Positions 1 to 7,368 of a stretch of DNA of 33,244 nucleotides are shown here, piece by piece (the stretch's first letter is position 1; the number at the start of each line of letters is the position of its first letter). Origin of the DNA: SAR202 cluster bacterium Casp-Chloro-G2 (GTDB taxonomy: Bacteria > Chloroflexota > Dehalococcoidia > Lucifugimonadales > UBA3495); NCBI GenBank assembly GCA_002816575.1, contig MUCI01000006.1, positions 1 through 33,244 of the forward strand. Reading direction: 5' to 3'. The position numbers and the translations under genes were made by a program. The notes beneath the pieces were generated by a model that saw only the letters and a program-made list of their open reading frames with translations, did not search any database and was not told where the DNA came from.

Positions 1-522
1 GGGCCAGTCATACGGCTGGCCGGTGCTGACGGTGGCGACGTAATCCATGTCGTCGTAGGCGGGGGTGTCTTGCAGCCGCCTCAGCGCCGCATCGGGGTCT
101 CCGGTGGTTATGACGCCCATCATGACGCCGTTCGACCGCAGCCGGCGGGTGACGGCCCTGGTGTCAATCTCGCAGATGCCGGGGATGCCCTGGCTGGCTA
201 GGAACTCATGCAGGGTCCGGTCGCTGCGGCCGTGGCTGGGCTGCTCGCAGTGCTCCCGCACGATCATGCCGCCGACCTGGATGCGGGCCGACTCAAAATC
301 CTGGGGGTTGATGCCGTAGTTCCCCACCAGAGGATAGGTCAGTAACACCAATTGTCCGGCATAGGACGGGTCAGTCAGGATCTCCTGATAGCCGGTCATG
401 CTGGTGTTGAACACCGTCTCGCCAAGGCCGTCGGCCTCGGCGCCAAAACTTAGTCCTTCGTGGACCGAGCCGTCTTCTAGGACCAGAAAAGCTGGCCCTC
501 CGGGCTTGCCTGGATCACGCAA
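1..522 (-). CDS. carA: Carbamoyl-phosphate synthase small subunit, N-terminal part (cut by window edge)
   Basis: The glutaminase subunit of carbamoyl-phosphate synthase supplies ammonia from glutamine for the first step of pyrimidine (and arginine) synthesis. The 174 visible codons read as the CarA N-terminal domain: a 'LVLEDGSVHEG' start, then 'GETVFNTSMTGYQEILTDPSY', 'LTYPLVGNYGIN', and 'GIPGICEIDTRAVTRRLR'. The class I glutaminase domain lies beyond base 1. The only start near the domain boundary is TTG at 522, because an in-frame TAA lies seven codons upstream. An AGGAG sits 13 nt before the TTG, a little far. The gene is last in the visible pyrR-pyrB-pyrC-carA series, 121 nt after pyrC, and carB probably follows outside the window. 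Identity is certain; the start is moderately certain. Confidence 0.9.
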   Translation of the reverse strand, partial: MRDPGKPGGPAFLVLEDGSVHEGLSFGAEADGLGETVFNTSMTGYQEILTDPSYAGQLVLLTYPLVGNYGINPQDFESARIQVGGMIVREHCEQPSHGRSDRTLHEFLASQGIPGICEIDTRAVTRRLRSNGVMMGVITTGDPDAALRRLQDTPAYDDMDYVATVSTGQPYDWP

Positions 523-643
523 CGTAGCGCACCCGCTCCTTATTTACGATTTGGTTCGCGATTTTTTCCATGGTTGCTTGCAACGGTTTCTTGCTGTGTT
601 TCTGTGTTTTCTCGTTGGGAGCTGGGATGTTTGACTCGGGTTG

Positions 644-2017
644 TCACACCCTGGCGCGGGACTCTTCGAACCTGAGTCCCGGACCTTGATAAACCATGTT
701 GCCGCCAGAGAACGTGGCCACCACCCGCCCCTTGAGCTTAGTGCCTTCCAGCGGCGTGTTCCTGCCCTTGGACTCGAACTCAGACGTATCTACCGTCCAG
801 TCTTCCTCCGGGTCGAACAAGACGACGTCGGCGGCGGTCCCGGGTTGCATCGACGCCAGATCGGCGTAGCTCTCGCCCAGCACTTTGGCGGGGCCGTTGG
901 TCAACCGGTCGACCAATGCCCCCATGCTCAGCTTCTTGCCATGGACCAACTGTAGCAGCGAGCCCAAAGCCGTCTCCAACACGCTGATACCAAAGGCCGC
1001 GTCTTGGTAGGTGACCTGTTTGCTGGTTATGTCGTGGGGCGCGTGATCGGTGGCGATGCAGTCGATCACCCCATCGGCCAGACCCTGAATCAGGGCATCG
1101 ACGTCCCTTTGCGCCCGCAACGGCGGGTAGACCTTGGTGGCGGTGTCGTAGGCCAGAGAGCCCGCCGAAGCTCTTGGTTCGCCCTTGCCGCCCAGCACCC
1201 ATTGGTCGGTGATGGTCAGATGATGGGGGCAGACCTCGGCGGTCACCGGCAGGCCTCGTTCCTTGGCTTCGCGGACCAGCGGCACGCTGCCCGCCGTGCT
1301 GAGATGCGCCACATGGAGCCGGCCGCCGGTTGACTCGGCCAGGGCGATGTCCCTGGCAATCATGGCCTCTTCGGCGGCGGCGGGGATGCCATCCAGACCC
1401 AGGTGCGTGGCCACCGAGCCCTCCGCCATCACGCCGTTGCACGACAGCGAACGGTCCTGGCAGTGGTTGCTGATGGGCAAGCCCAGGTCCGAGCTATAGG
1501 TCAGGGCCAGCCGCATCAGGTTGGCGTCGTAGACCGGGTCGCCGTCGTCGCTGAAGGCCACAACCCCGGCGTTGGCCAGTTCTTCCATCTCCGCCAGTTC
1601 CAGTCCCTTGCGGCCCTTGGTCACACAGCCGATGGACAGGATGCGGATCAAAGAATCTTGGCGGGCCCGCTGGCGGATGTAGTCGACCACCGCCGCGTTA
1701 TCTATCGGCGGGTCGGTGTTGGGCATGCAGCAGAGGGTTGTAAAACCGCCCTTGGCTCCGGCCCTCGAGCCAGCGGCGATGGTCTCTTTGTACTCGAAGC
1801 CGGGCTCCCTAAGATGACAGTGCAGATCTATAAAGCCGGGGCTGGCGACCAATCCCAGGCCGTTAATGACTATCGCTCCATCCGGTATGCGGTCGACGCC
1901 CAACCTTCCGGCGGCCAGAATCTCGCCGCCGCCCAGCAGCAGGTCCCCCACCCGGTCCAACTGGCGGCTCGGGTCGATGATCCTGGCGTGACGAATAAAT
2001 ATGCTTTGGGTTTCCAA
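644..2017 (-). CDS. pyrC: Dihydroorotase (type I, zinc amidohydrolase)
   Basis: Catalyses reversible cyclisation of carbamoyl aspartate to dihydroorotate, the third step of pyrimidine synthesis, in the cytoplasm. The 457-aa protein has the amidohydrolase layout: a short beta-sandwich N-terminus, then the metal-binding 'GFIDLHCHLREPG' with H66 and H68, 'AFSDDGDPV', the 'SNHCQD' histidine, and 'CIATDHAPH' carrying the catalytic Asp. Length fits the Gram-positive type I family (about 430-460 aa). The start is TTG at 2017, with GGGAG five bases upstream. It lies 46 nt after pyrB, so co-transcription and control by the upstream PyrR attenuator are likely. No missing residues were noticed. Confidence 0.95.
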   Translation of the reverse strand: METQSIFIRHARIIDPSRQLDRVGDLLLGGGEILAAGRLGVDRIPDGAIVINGLGLVASPGFIDLHCHLREPGFEYKETIAAGSRAGAKGGFTTLCCMPNTDPPIDNAAVVDYIRQRARQDSLIRILSIGCVTKGRKGLELAEMEELANAGVVAFSDDGDPVYDANLMRLALTYSSDLGLPISNHCQDRSLSCNGVMAEGSVATHLGLDGIPAAAEEAMIARDIALAESTGGRLHVAHLSTAGSVPLVREAKERGLPVTAEVCPHHLTITDQWVLGGKGEPRASAGSLAYDTATKVYPPLRAQRDVDALIQGLADGVIDCIATDHAPHDITSKQVTYQDAAFGISVLETALGSLLQLVHGKKLSMGALVDRLTNGPAKVLGESYADLASMQPGTAADVVLFDPEEDWTVDTSEFESKGRNTPLEGTKLKGRVVATFSGGNMVYQGPGLRFEESRARV

Positions 2018-2063
2018 ACGTTCTCCCTCGGTCTGGGTGTCTTGTTCTTATAGCCTTGAGACT

Positions 2064-3104
2064 TTAATTCCCCGGCCCGATGGTCAATCGGTAGAGCAAG
2101 GCCATGCGTATGGCCACTCCGTTGGTCACCTGTTCTTCTATCACTGAAGCGCCGCCGTGGGCGACGTTGTTGCTGATCTCGATGCCTTCGTTCATGGGGC
2201 CGGGGTGCATCACTATCACTCCCGGATTTGCTTTCGTCAGGCGGTCTTCGGTGACCTGCCAGCGGCGGATGTACTCCCGCAAACTGGGCAGGAACCCGGC
2301 GTGCTGGCGTTCCTGTTGCAGCCGCAGGGCCATGACCACGTCAGCCCCTTCGATGGCCCGGTCCAGGTCTGTTTCAACCCCCACCATGGAGGCCATCTGG
2401 GAGCGGGCCACCCTGCCGGAGCGCAGCATGTCGGACGGCATCAGGGTACCGGGGCCGGACAGAACGATCCTGGCCCCCATCTTGGCGAAACCCCAGATGT
2501 TGGAGCGGGCCACCCGGCTGTGGAGCACATCGCCGACGATGACAACCTTCAAGCCTTCTATCGAGTTTCCATTCGGGTTGTCAGCGGCCCAGCCCAGTTT
2601 GTCTTGCACGGTGTACAGGTCCAGCAGGGCCTGGGTGGGATGGGCGTGGAGACCGTCGCCCGCGTTGATGATGTTGACTTTGTTGAGCTGCCGGGCCAGC
2701 AGATACGGCGCTCCCGAGTGAGGATGGCGCACCACGATTGTGTCCACGCCCATGGCCTGGATGGTCAGCCCGGTGTTCAGCAGGGACTCGCCCTTTTCGG
2801 TGCTGCTGCCCGACGCCGACATATTGATCACGTCGGCGCTGAGAACCTTGCCCGCCTCTTCGAATGAGATTCTGGTGCGGGTGCTGGCTTCGTAGAAAAG
2901 GGTTACGACTACCTTGCCGCGCAGGGCCGGCACTTTCTTGATGTCCCGCCCCAACACCTCTTTCATGCCGCGGGCCGATTCAAGTACCTCGGTGATCTCT
3001 TCTTTAGAGAAATCGTCCAGGTCTAAGACGTGCCTCCTGGTCGAGGGCTCCACTGGAAAGGCGTCATCCAACCCCGGGGTGTCTATCGTTCTGGAAAGGG
3101 CCAT
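2064..3104 (-). CDS. pyrB: Aspartate carbamoyltransferase catalytic subunit
   Basis: Transfers the carbamoyl group from carbamoyl phosphate to aspartate, the committed step of pyrimidine synthesis. The 346-aa protein shows the family signatures in order: 'YEASTRTRISFE' (carbamoyl-phosphate loop), 'VVRHPHSGAPYLL', 'HPTQALLDLYT', 'VGDVLHSRVARSN', and C-terminal 'MHPGPMNEGIE'. It has an extra ~20-residue N-terminus before the usual 'RHVLDLDDFSKEEI' start, and is slightly longer than the common 305-320 aa. No regulatory subunit (pyrI) is nearby, so it is presumably the unregulated trimeric class controlled at transcription by PyrR. The ATG at 3104 has only a weak AGGA upstream. It sits 123 nt after pyrR. 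Confidence 0.95.
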   Translation of the reverse strand: MALSRTIDTPGLDDAFPVEPSTRRHVLDLDDFSKEEITEVLESARGMKEVLGRDIKKVPALRGKVVVTLFYEASTRTRISFEEAGKVLSADVINMSASGSSTEKGESLLNTGLTIQAMGVDTIVVRHPHSGAPYLLARQLNKVNIINAGDGLHAHPTQALLDLYTVQDKLGWAADNPNGNSIEGLKVVIVGDVLHSRVARSNIWGFAKMGARIVLSGPGTLMPSDMLRSGRVARSQMASMVGVETDLDRAIEGADVVMALRLQQERQHAGFLPSLREYIRRWQVTEDRLTKANPGVIVMHPGPMNEGIEISNNVAHGGASVIEEQVTNGVAIRMALLYRLTIGPGN

Positions 3105-3161
3105 CTCAATATGTCCTAATATCTCTTTTGCGGGGCGCCGGAAAGATTCCCGTGATCGGTT

Positions 3162-3214
3162 CCGGTGACGGGTCCTGTCTGGGTTATGGGGTTAGGAATC
3201 GGGGTTGTCACCGG
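3162..3214. repeat. Inverted repeat in the pyrR-pyrB spacer
   Basis: An 8-bp perfect inverted repeat (CCGGTGAC at 3162-3169, GTCACCGG at 3207-3214) encloses 37 nt in the 123-nt gap between pyrR and pyrB. In the transcript it could form a long-loop hairpin. Some organisms carry a second PyrR attenuator at exactly this place, but I see neither the PyrR loop consensus nor a T-run here. A processing or mRNA-stability element, or chance in GC-rich DNA, are the alternatives. Confidence 0.4.
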
Positions 3215-3227
3215 CATCCAATTCTTG

Positions 3228-3785
3228 CTAAGAGTCACGTTTCGCCCCGATCTTGTCGTCGAATATCAATGCGACCTCATCGGCGCCATCGGTCTCCAAG
3301 AGGCGGACCATCACCCGCTCCTCTATCGAGGTGGGCAGGTTCTGGCCGACGTAATCGGCCCGGATGGGCAGTTCCCGGTGGCCGCGGTCCAGCAGGATCG
3401 CCAGTTGGATCTGTTGCGGGCGGCCAAAGTCCACCAGGGCGTCCATGGCGGCGCGGACGGTCCGGCCGGTATATAAAACGTCATCCACCAGAACCACGCG
3501 CTTGCCCTGGATGCCCATTGGGATATCTGTGGGCTGGACCTTGGACTGGCCGCGCACCCGGAGGTCGTCACGGTACAGGCTGACATCCAGGCTCGCCACC
3601 GGAACATTCACGCCCTCGAACTCGGCCAGGTTGGCGGCAATGCGGTGGGCGAGGTGGACCCCACGGGTGTGAATACCCACGATCACCAGGTCTTCGGCTC
3701 CCCGGTTACGCTCAAGTATCTCGTGGGCGACCCTGGTCATGGCCCGCCGCACGTCCTCTTGGTTCATTATTTGGCGTTCTTGCAT
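3228..3785 (-). CDS. pyrR: Bifunctional pyr operon RNA-binding attenuator / uracil phosphoribosyltransferase PyrR
   Basis: PyrR binds UMP and the pyr mRNA leader to promote transcription termination, and has a secondary uracil phosphoribosyltransferase activity. The protein (about 185 aa from this start; B. subtilis PyrR is 181 aa) aligns by eye over its whole length: '[17 protein letters not shown]', '[16 protein letters not shown]', 'DVSLYRDDL', the PRPP loop '[21 protein letters not shown]', and '[15 protein letters not shown]'. The reading frame stays open upstream to 3872, but that extension runs through the leader terminator, so I start at ATG 3785. ATG 3767 is a possible alternative; neither has a strong ribosome site. 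First gene of the pyr operon and almost certainly autoregulatory. Confidence 0.93.
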   Translation of the reverse strand: MQERQIMNQEDVRRAMTRVAHEILERNRGAEDLVIVGIHTRGVHLAHRIAANLAEFEGVNVPVASLDVSLYRDDLRVRGQSKVQPTDIPMGIQGKRVVLVDDVLYTGRTVRAAMDALVDFGRPQQIQLAILLDRGHRELPIRADYVGQNLPTSIEERVMVRLLETDGADEVALIFDDKIGAKRDS

Positions 3786-3834
3786 TCGCTTCACTGGGGC
3801 TTTTACCGGCTGGCGCACCGCGTTGGAACCGGCC

Positions 3835-3868
3835 AATAAAAAAGCCCTTACCTGAAACCGGCAAGGGC
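3835..3868 (-). terminator. Intrinsic terminator of the pyr leader (attenuator)
   Basis: On the minus strand GCCCTTGCC and its partner GGTAAGGGC form a strong hairpin (one mismatch, loop of about 7 nt), followed directly by TTTTTTATT at 3843-3835. It lies between the PyrR-binding hairpin and the pyrR start, which is the standard place for a PyrR-dependent attenuator terminator. With UMP-bound PyrR on the upstream hairpin, transcription should stop here. Confidence 0.85.
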
Positions 3869-3927
3869 GCAAACAAATTCACGCAGCGGGTGCGCACTCG
3901 CACACCCGGCGGAAATCTGGGACGCTC

Positions 3928-3961
3928 AACTTTGCCAGCCTCTCTGGACCGTCTTAAAAGT
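3928..3961 (-). promoter_or_regulatory. PyrR-binding RNA hairpin (anti-antiterminator)
   Basis: The minus-strand leader carries GGTCCAGAGAGGCT at 3950-3937. This matches the known PyrR RNA-binding loop consensus (ARUCCNGNGAGGYU) at all but the first base. Flanking ACTTT and AAAGT arms can pair as the lower stem, with an internal bulge and a short CGG/CTG upper stem, giving the known PyrR hairpin shape. It precedes the leader terminator by about 60 nt. Matching pyrR immediately downstream makes this a confident call. Confidence 0.88.
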
Positions 3962-4082
3962 GTGACCGAGCCTTTGGAAGGCCGGCCGCACGATCCCAAC
4001 ATCTATTCGATTGTTCTCTTATCTTATCAGAGCGCGCCGCCGCAAAAAAGGGGCGGCGTATGTCCGTTATAGACCTTAAATA

Positions 4083-6119
4083 TCAGGCAGAGACCCGCTT
4101 CTTGCGGTTGGTCACGTAGTCGACCAGCAGATATTCACCCAGGTTGTTGGCGCTGCTGTAGAAGGCCCGGCCGCTGTTGATGCGGGTCATGCGGTCCACG
4201 AAATTGACCAGTTGGTAGTTGTTCTCCAACATGAATGTATTGATCAGGATGTCTTCTTGGGTGCACTTCCGGACCTCTTTCAAGGTCTCCAACTCGGTGC
4301 GGTGGCTGGGCGGATAAGCGAAGAACGCCCGGTCGCCCTCCAGGTGGGCGGTCGGCTCGCCGTCGGTGATCACCAAAATCTGCCTGGTGCCGCCCTTTTC
4401 CTTGGCCAGGAGCTTCCGGGAAAGCATCAGGGCGTGGTGCAGGTTGGTGCCCGATACCCAGGCGTTCCAACTGCACTTGGCCATATCTTCTTCTTTGATC
4501 TCGCGGGCGTAATCGGAGAACCCTACAATATGAAGGCTGTCCCTGGGGTACTGGCTGCGCATCAGGGCCATCAATGCCAGGGTCACCTTCTTGGCCGCCT
4601 GCCAGTTGTTGAACAACCCCATGGAGCGGCTCTGGTCCAACAGCAAAACGGTGGAGGACCGGGTCATATGCTCGTTGCGGTAGACCTCGAAGTCGTCGGG
4701 ACTGAGCTGCACGGGCACCTGAGGCCCGCCACGGAGGACTGCGTTCTTGACCGTGGCCTGGAGATCGACCTGGAACGGGTCGCCGAACTCGTAGATCTTG
4801 GTCTCGCCCAGCACGTCTCCGTTGGCGCCGCGGGCATCCATTCGGTGGTCGCCCATCCGGTCTTTCTTGAGGTGGGTGAAGACCTCTTTCAGCGCCTTCT
4901 GGCCGATGCGGCGCATGCCCCGGGCGGTCAGGTCCATCTTGTCGTCGCCGGTGACGTACCCCGCATCCTGAAGCAGCTTCCGCAGATTGTCCAACTCGTC
5001 GTAGGTGCGGCGGGCTTCGTCTCCCAGCAGTTCAGCCAGTTTTTCCGGGTCGATATCTTCCAGATTGCCACTGCGCATGGCGTCTTGCAGTGATTGTTCC
5101 AGTTGGTCCAGTTCCTGCAGGCCCTTCATCATCTCCATGGCCTGTTCCATGGTCAGGGTATCGTCGCCCAGGAAGGGGTATTGGCGGCGCAGATCGTCCA
5201 TGGGCATCATCTGCTCCATGAGTTGGGCGAACTGGGCCATCTCACGCTGCGTCTCCGGGTCAAGGGCCTGGGCCAGGGCATCTTCCAACTCGCGGCGGGC
5301 TTCGGGGGACATGCTGTCCATCATGGACTGCATCTGGGCCAGCTGCTGTTGCAGATGCTCCATAAGCTGATCGAAGCTCTGGGGCGGGTTGTCGCCGAAC
5401 ATCTGGCCCCACTTCTGCATGAAGCCGTCAAAGTCCGGTTCCTGCCCAGACATCTTGTCCCGCATCATCTGGTTCAGGTCCCGCATCATCTCGCGGGTGG
5501 CGGCCATGTCTTCTTCCGACATGCCCTTTAACTGGTCGGTCATCTGCTGGCCCATGTTCTGGGCCATCTGGCTCTTCAGCATGTCCAGCAGGTCTTGGAA
5601 CTTCTGCTGGGCCTCGGGGTCCATGAAGTCGTACTCCATCAACTCATTGAGCTGAGCGCCCAGACCCTCCGGCAAGCCGTCCAGTTTCTCCCGGTTGCGA
5701 TCGGCCCGCTGTTCCAGAAGGTCGTATAGCGGCTGCTGATCGCCGCCTTCGGGGTTCTCGGAGCGGTCGGCCTCGAGCCGCGCTTTGGCCTCGTCCATCC
5801 GGCGTTGAATGCCTTCTCGCTCGGTGTTGACGATGTCTTCCAGGCGTTCTTTCAGGTCGTCAACTACCGAGTCCATGTTGTGCTGCTGTAGTTGTTCGCG
5901 GCGCTGGTTCTTGAGCTGTTCCATCAGTTCCCGCAGGCCAGGCATCTGCTGGCCGTCGCGGTCCTGAACGCCCTGACGCAACAGGTCGCGGAGCGCCTTC
6001 ATGACATCGCCCTGATTCAGGATGTCGTCCGAAAGGAGGTCCATCAACTGATCGGCGTCAAACTCGAAGATCCGTTGGCTGCCGTCCCATTGGGAGTATC
6101 TATACGTGCGGTACAGCAT
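4083..6119 (-). CDS. Large von Willebrand factor A domain protein with long helical N-terminus
   Basis: A 678-aa cytoplasmic protein resembling the COG4867-type VWA proteins of Actinobacteria and Chloroflexota; biochemical role unknown. Roughly residues 1-410 are helical and very rich in Met, Gln, Glu and Asp (many 'MEQ', 'LMEQL', 'MMRDLNQMM' runs), probably extended coiled coil. The C-terminal VWA domain has an intact metal site: D495-x-S497-x-S499 ('DQSRSMG'), T558 in 'SGTNLHHAL' and D586 in 'ITDGEP'. Such proteins often partner MoxR/ChlI-type AAA ATPases, but none is adjacent here. The frame is open to ATG 6146; I prefer ATG 6119, which has GAGG nine bases upstream, whereas the earlier in-frame ATG 6128 abuts that GAGG. 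Confidence 0.85.
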   Translation of the reverse strand: MLYRTYRYSQWDGSQRIFEFDADQLMDLLSDDILNQGDVMKALRDLLRQGVQDRDGQQMPGLRELMEQLKNQRREQLQQHNMDSVVDDLKERLEDIVNTEREGIQRRMDEAKARLEADRSENPEGGDQQPLYDLLEQRADRNREKLDGLPEGLGAQLNELMEYDFMDPEAQQKFQDLLDMLKSQMAQNMGQQMTDQLKGMSEEDMAATREMMRDLNQMMRDKMSGQEPDFDGFMQKWGQMFGDNPPQSFDQLMEHLQQQLAQMQSMMDSMSPEARRELEDALAQALDPETQREMAQFAQLMEQMMPMDDLRRQYPFLGDDTLTMEQAMEMMKGLQELDQLEQSLQDAMRSGNLEDIDPEKLAELLGDEARRTYDELDNLRKLLQDAGYVTGDDKMDLTARGMRRIGQKALKEVFTHLKKDRMGDHRMDARGANGDVLGETKIYEFGDPFQVDLQATVKNAVLRGGPQVPVQLSPDDFEVYRNEHMTRSSTVLLLDQSRSMGLFNNWQAAKKVTLALMALMRSQYPRDSLHIVGFSDYAREIKEEDMAKCSWNAWVSGTNLHHALMLSRKLLAKEKGGTRQILVITDGEPTAHLEGDRAFFAYPPSHRTELETLKEVRKCTQEDILINTFMLENNYQLVNFVDRMTRINSGRAFYSSANNLGEYLLVDYVTNRKKRVSA

Positions 6120-6168
6120 CGTTTTCATCCTCGCCGGCCGGCCCATTCACAACCCGGATATTAGGCCC

Positions 6169-6198
6169 ATCATACCTGGGGCCTTCGCGGAATAGCAA
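6169..6198 (-). promoter_or_regulatory. Candidate sigma70-type promoter of the VWA gene
   Basis: Minus strand: TTGCTA (6198-6193), an 18-nt spacer, then TATGAT (6174-6169), 5 of 6 for the -10. The predicted start near 6162 leaves about a 43-nt leader to ATG 6119. It also places ATG 6146 very close to the transcript end, which favours the later start. Sequence match only. Confidence 0.45.
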
Positions 6199-6246
6199 GG
6201 TTACCGGGCCGGTGATAGCCTCGTGATAGACTGCCTGGATAGCCGC

Positions 6247-6768
6247 TTAGATCACCGCGGCCCCGAGTATATCTTTCAGATGGGAGAGCGCCCAAGCATG
6301 GGCATCTGGATCGAAGCTTGCCACGCAGTCCGAAGGCACTTCAACGGCATAGTCGCGGTTCCTAGCGTCGGAGGCCGTGTGTAGGACACAGATGTTGGTG
6401 CAGACCCCGCAGATGATAACCTTGCCGGGCTTCCCGGCGGCGAGCCGGCCTTCCAGAGGCGTATTGAAGAAGCCGCTGTACCGGTTCTTGGGGATCACGT
6501 TGTCGCCGGTCACGAACTCGGCCAGCTCGGCGATGACGTTGGGTTCGTCGGTCCCTTTCACGCAGTGCACCGGGAATATCTGGAACTCCAAGTCGTCGGG
6601 GTCATGGTGGTCCGAGATGAAAAGTATCTCGGAACCGGCCGCACGCTCTCGCTGCAACAGACTGTGGACCCTGGGGATGATGTTCCGGGACTCGCCGCCG
6701 CAATAGAGATTGTGGCCCGGTTCCAGGAACCCCTTCACCATGTCGACGACCAGCACTACGTTTGCCAT
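6247..6768 (-). CDS. Isochorismatase/nicotinamidase-family cysteine hydrolase
   Basis: A 173-aa hydrolase of the isochorismatase-like superfamily. The catalytic triad is visible: D9 ('VLVVDMVKGF'), K94 ('IPKNRYSGF') and C127 ('ICGVCTNICVLH'). Metal ligands of nicotinamidases are mostly kept: D53 and H55 in 'SDHHDPDD' and H68 in 'FPVHCVKGT', though the third nicotinamidase His is replaced. This fits amide hydrolysis, possibly nicotinamide to nicotinate (PncA-like), but pyrazinamidase, N-carbamoyl hydrolase or other amide substrates cannot be excluded. It lies 33 nt after the GDYXXLXY gene with GGGG five bases before its ATG, so it is probably co-transcribed with the DUF2157 pair. NAD salvage is a guess. 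Confidence 0.85.
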   Translation of the reverse strand: MANVVLVVDMVKGFLEPGHNLYCGGESRNIIPRVHSLLQRERAAGSEILFISDHHDPDDLEFQIFPVHCVKGTDEPNVIAELAEFVTGDNVIPKNRYSGFFNTPLEGRLAAGKPGKVIICGVCTNICVLHTASDARNRDYAVEVPSDCVASFDPDAHAWALSHLKDILGAAVI

Positions 6769-6801
6769 GCGATTCCCCCTGGGTTACCGTTTCTCCGGCG
6801 G

Positions 6802-7368
6802 CTATTCCGGCGGCTTGGCCGGTTCGGCGGGCCGGGGCGGCGGCTCCTTGAGCGGCAGGTCCTGAGGACGGTTGGGGTCGAAGGGCTCGCCATCAACCAA
6901 TAGTTCCTGGATCACCGCCGAGCCGCTGGAATTGACCGACGCCCGGACCTTCACATCCTGCGCCCGCTCTATGATGCTCCCCGTGCCCTCGGGTATGAAA
7001 TAGGTGCCCAAGCCAAGGTCCAGGCGGCCACGGTCATTAACCGTTCCCTTGATGAATACCACGCCTTTTTCTGGCCGCAGGATGGAATGTCCCTGCGAGA
7101 CCCAGAGTTCGCCGCCCGTCTTCCTCAAACTCACGTACACCGTTTCTCCGATCGGCGCTTCACGCAGCGATTGCGGCAGCTCGGCGATCTCATAATCCAG
7201 CGTAACATAGTCGCCCTGAAGCAACGACCTGGGATCGACGGGCACCGTTTGCAGCAGAACCGACGTTCCGGTGCGCAGCGTGTTCTCCTTGACGCCGATG
7301 AAGGCCAGCAACAGGATGATCTGCCCGGCGACGGTGGCCCAGAAAGCGATCTTCATGGCGTGGCTCAT
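6802..7368 (-). CDS. GDYXXLXY-domain membrane-anchored protein
   Basis: A 188-aa protein with one N-terminal membrane helix ('IAFWATVAGQIILLLAFIGV') and an extracytoplasmic body. The naming motif is intact: 'SLLQGDYVTLDYEIAEL'. The C-terminus is Pro/Glu-rich ('PPPRPAEPAKPPE'). Function is unknown. The family is habitually encoded next to DUF2157 membrane proteins, as here: its ATG overlaps the DUF2157 stop by ATGA, implying translational coupling and a joint complex. In some fused versions the two domains occur in one protein, which supports interaction. Confidence 0.85.
   Translation of the reverse strand: MSHAMKIAFWATVAGQIILLLAFIGVKENTLRTGTSVLLQTVPVDPRSLLQGDYVTLDYEIAELPQSLREAPIGETVYVSLRKTGGELWVSQGHSILRPEKGVVFIKGTVNDRGRLDLGLGTYFIPEGTGSIIERAQDVKVRASVNSSGSAVIQELLVDGEPFDPNRPQDLPLKEPPPRPAEPAKPPE

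Noticed and set aside
3786-3872. N-terminal extension of PyrR by 29 residues
   Set aside because: It would translate through the leader terminator, and known PyrR proteins begin near the '[10 protein letters not shown]' region.
4035-4062. GC-rich hairpin (GCCGCC/GGCGGC) after the VWA gene as a terminator
   Set aside because: The T-run is inside the loop rather than after the stem, so it does not fit an intrinsic terminator in either direction.
4212-5531. Long plus-strand frames opposite the VWA gene (293 and 145 codons)
   Set aside because: They are antisense shadows of a high-GC gene; their His/Leu/Gln/Val-rich sequences mirror the VWA codons and have no recognisable motifs.
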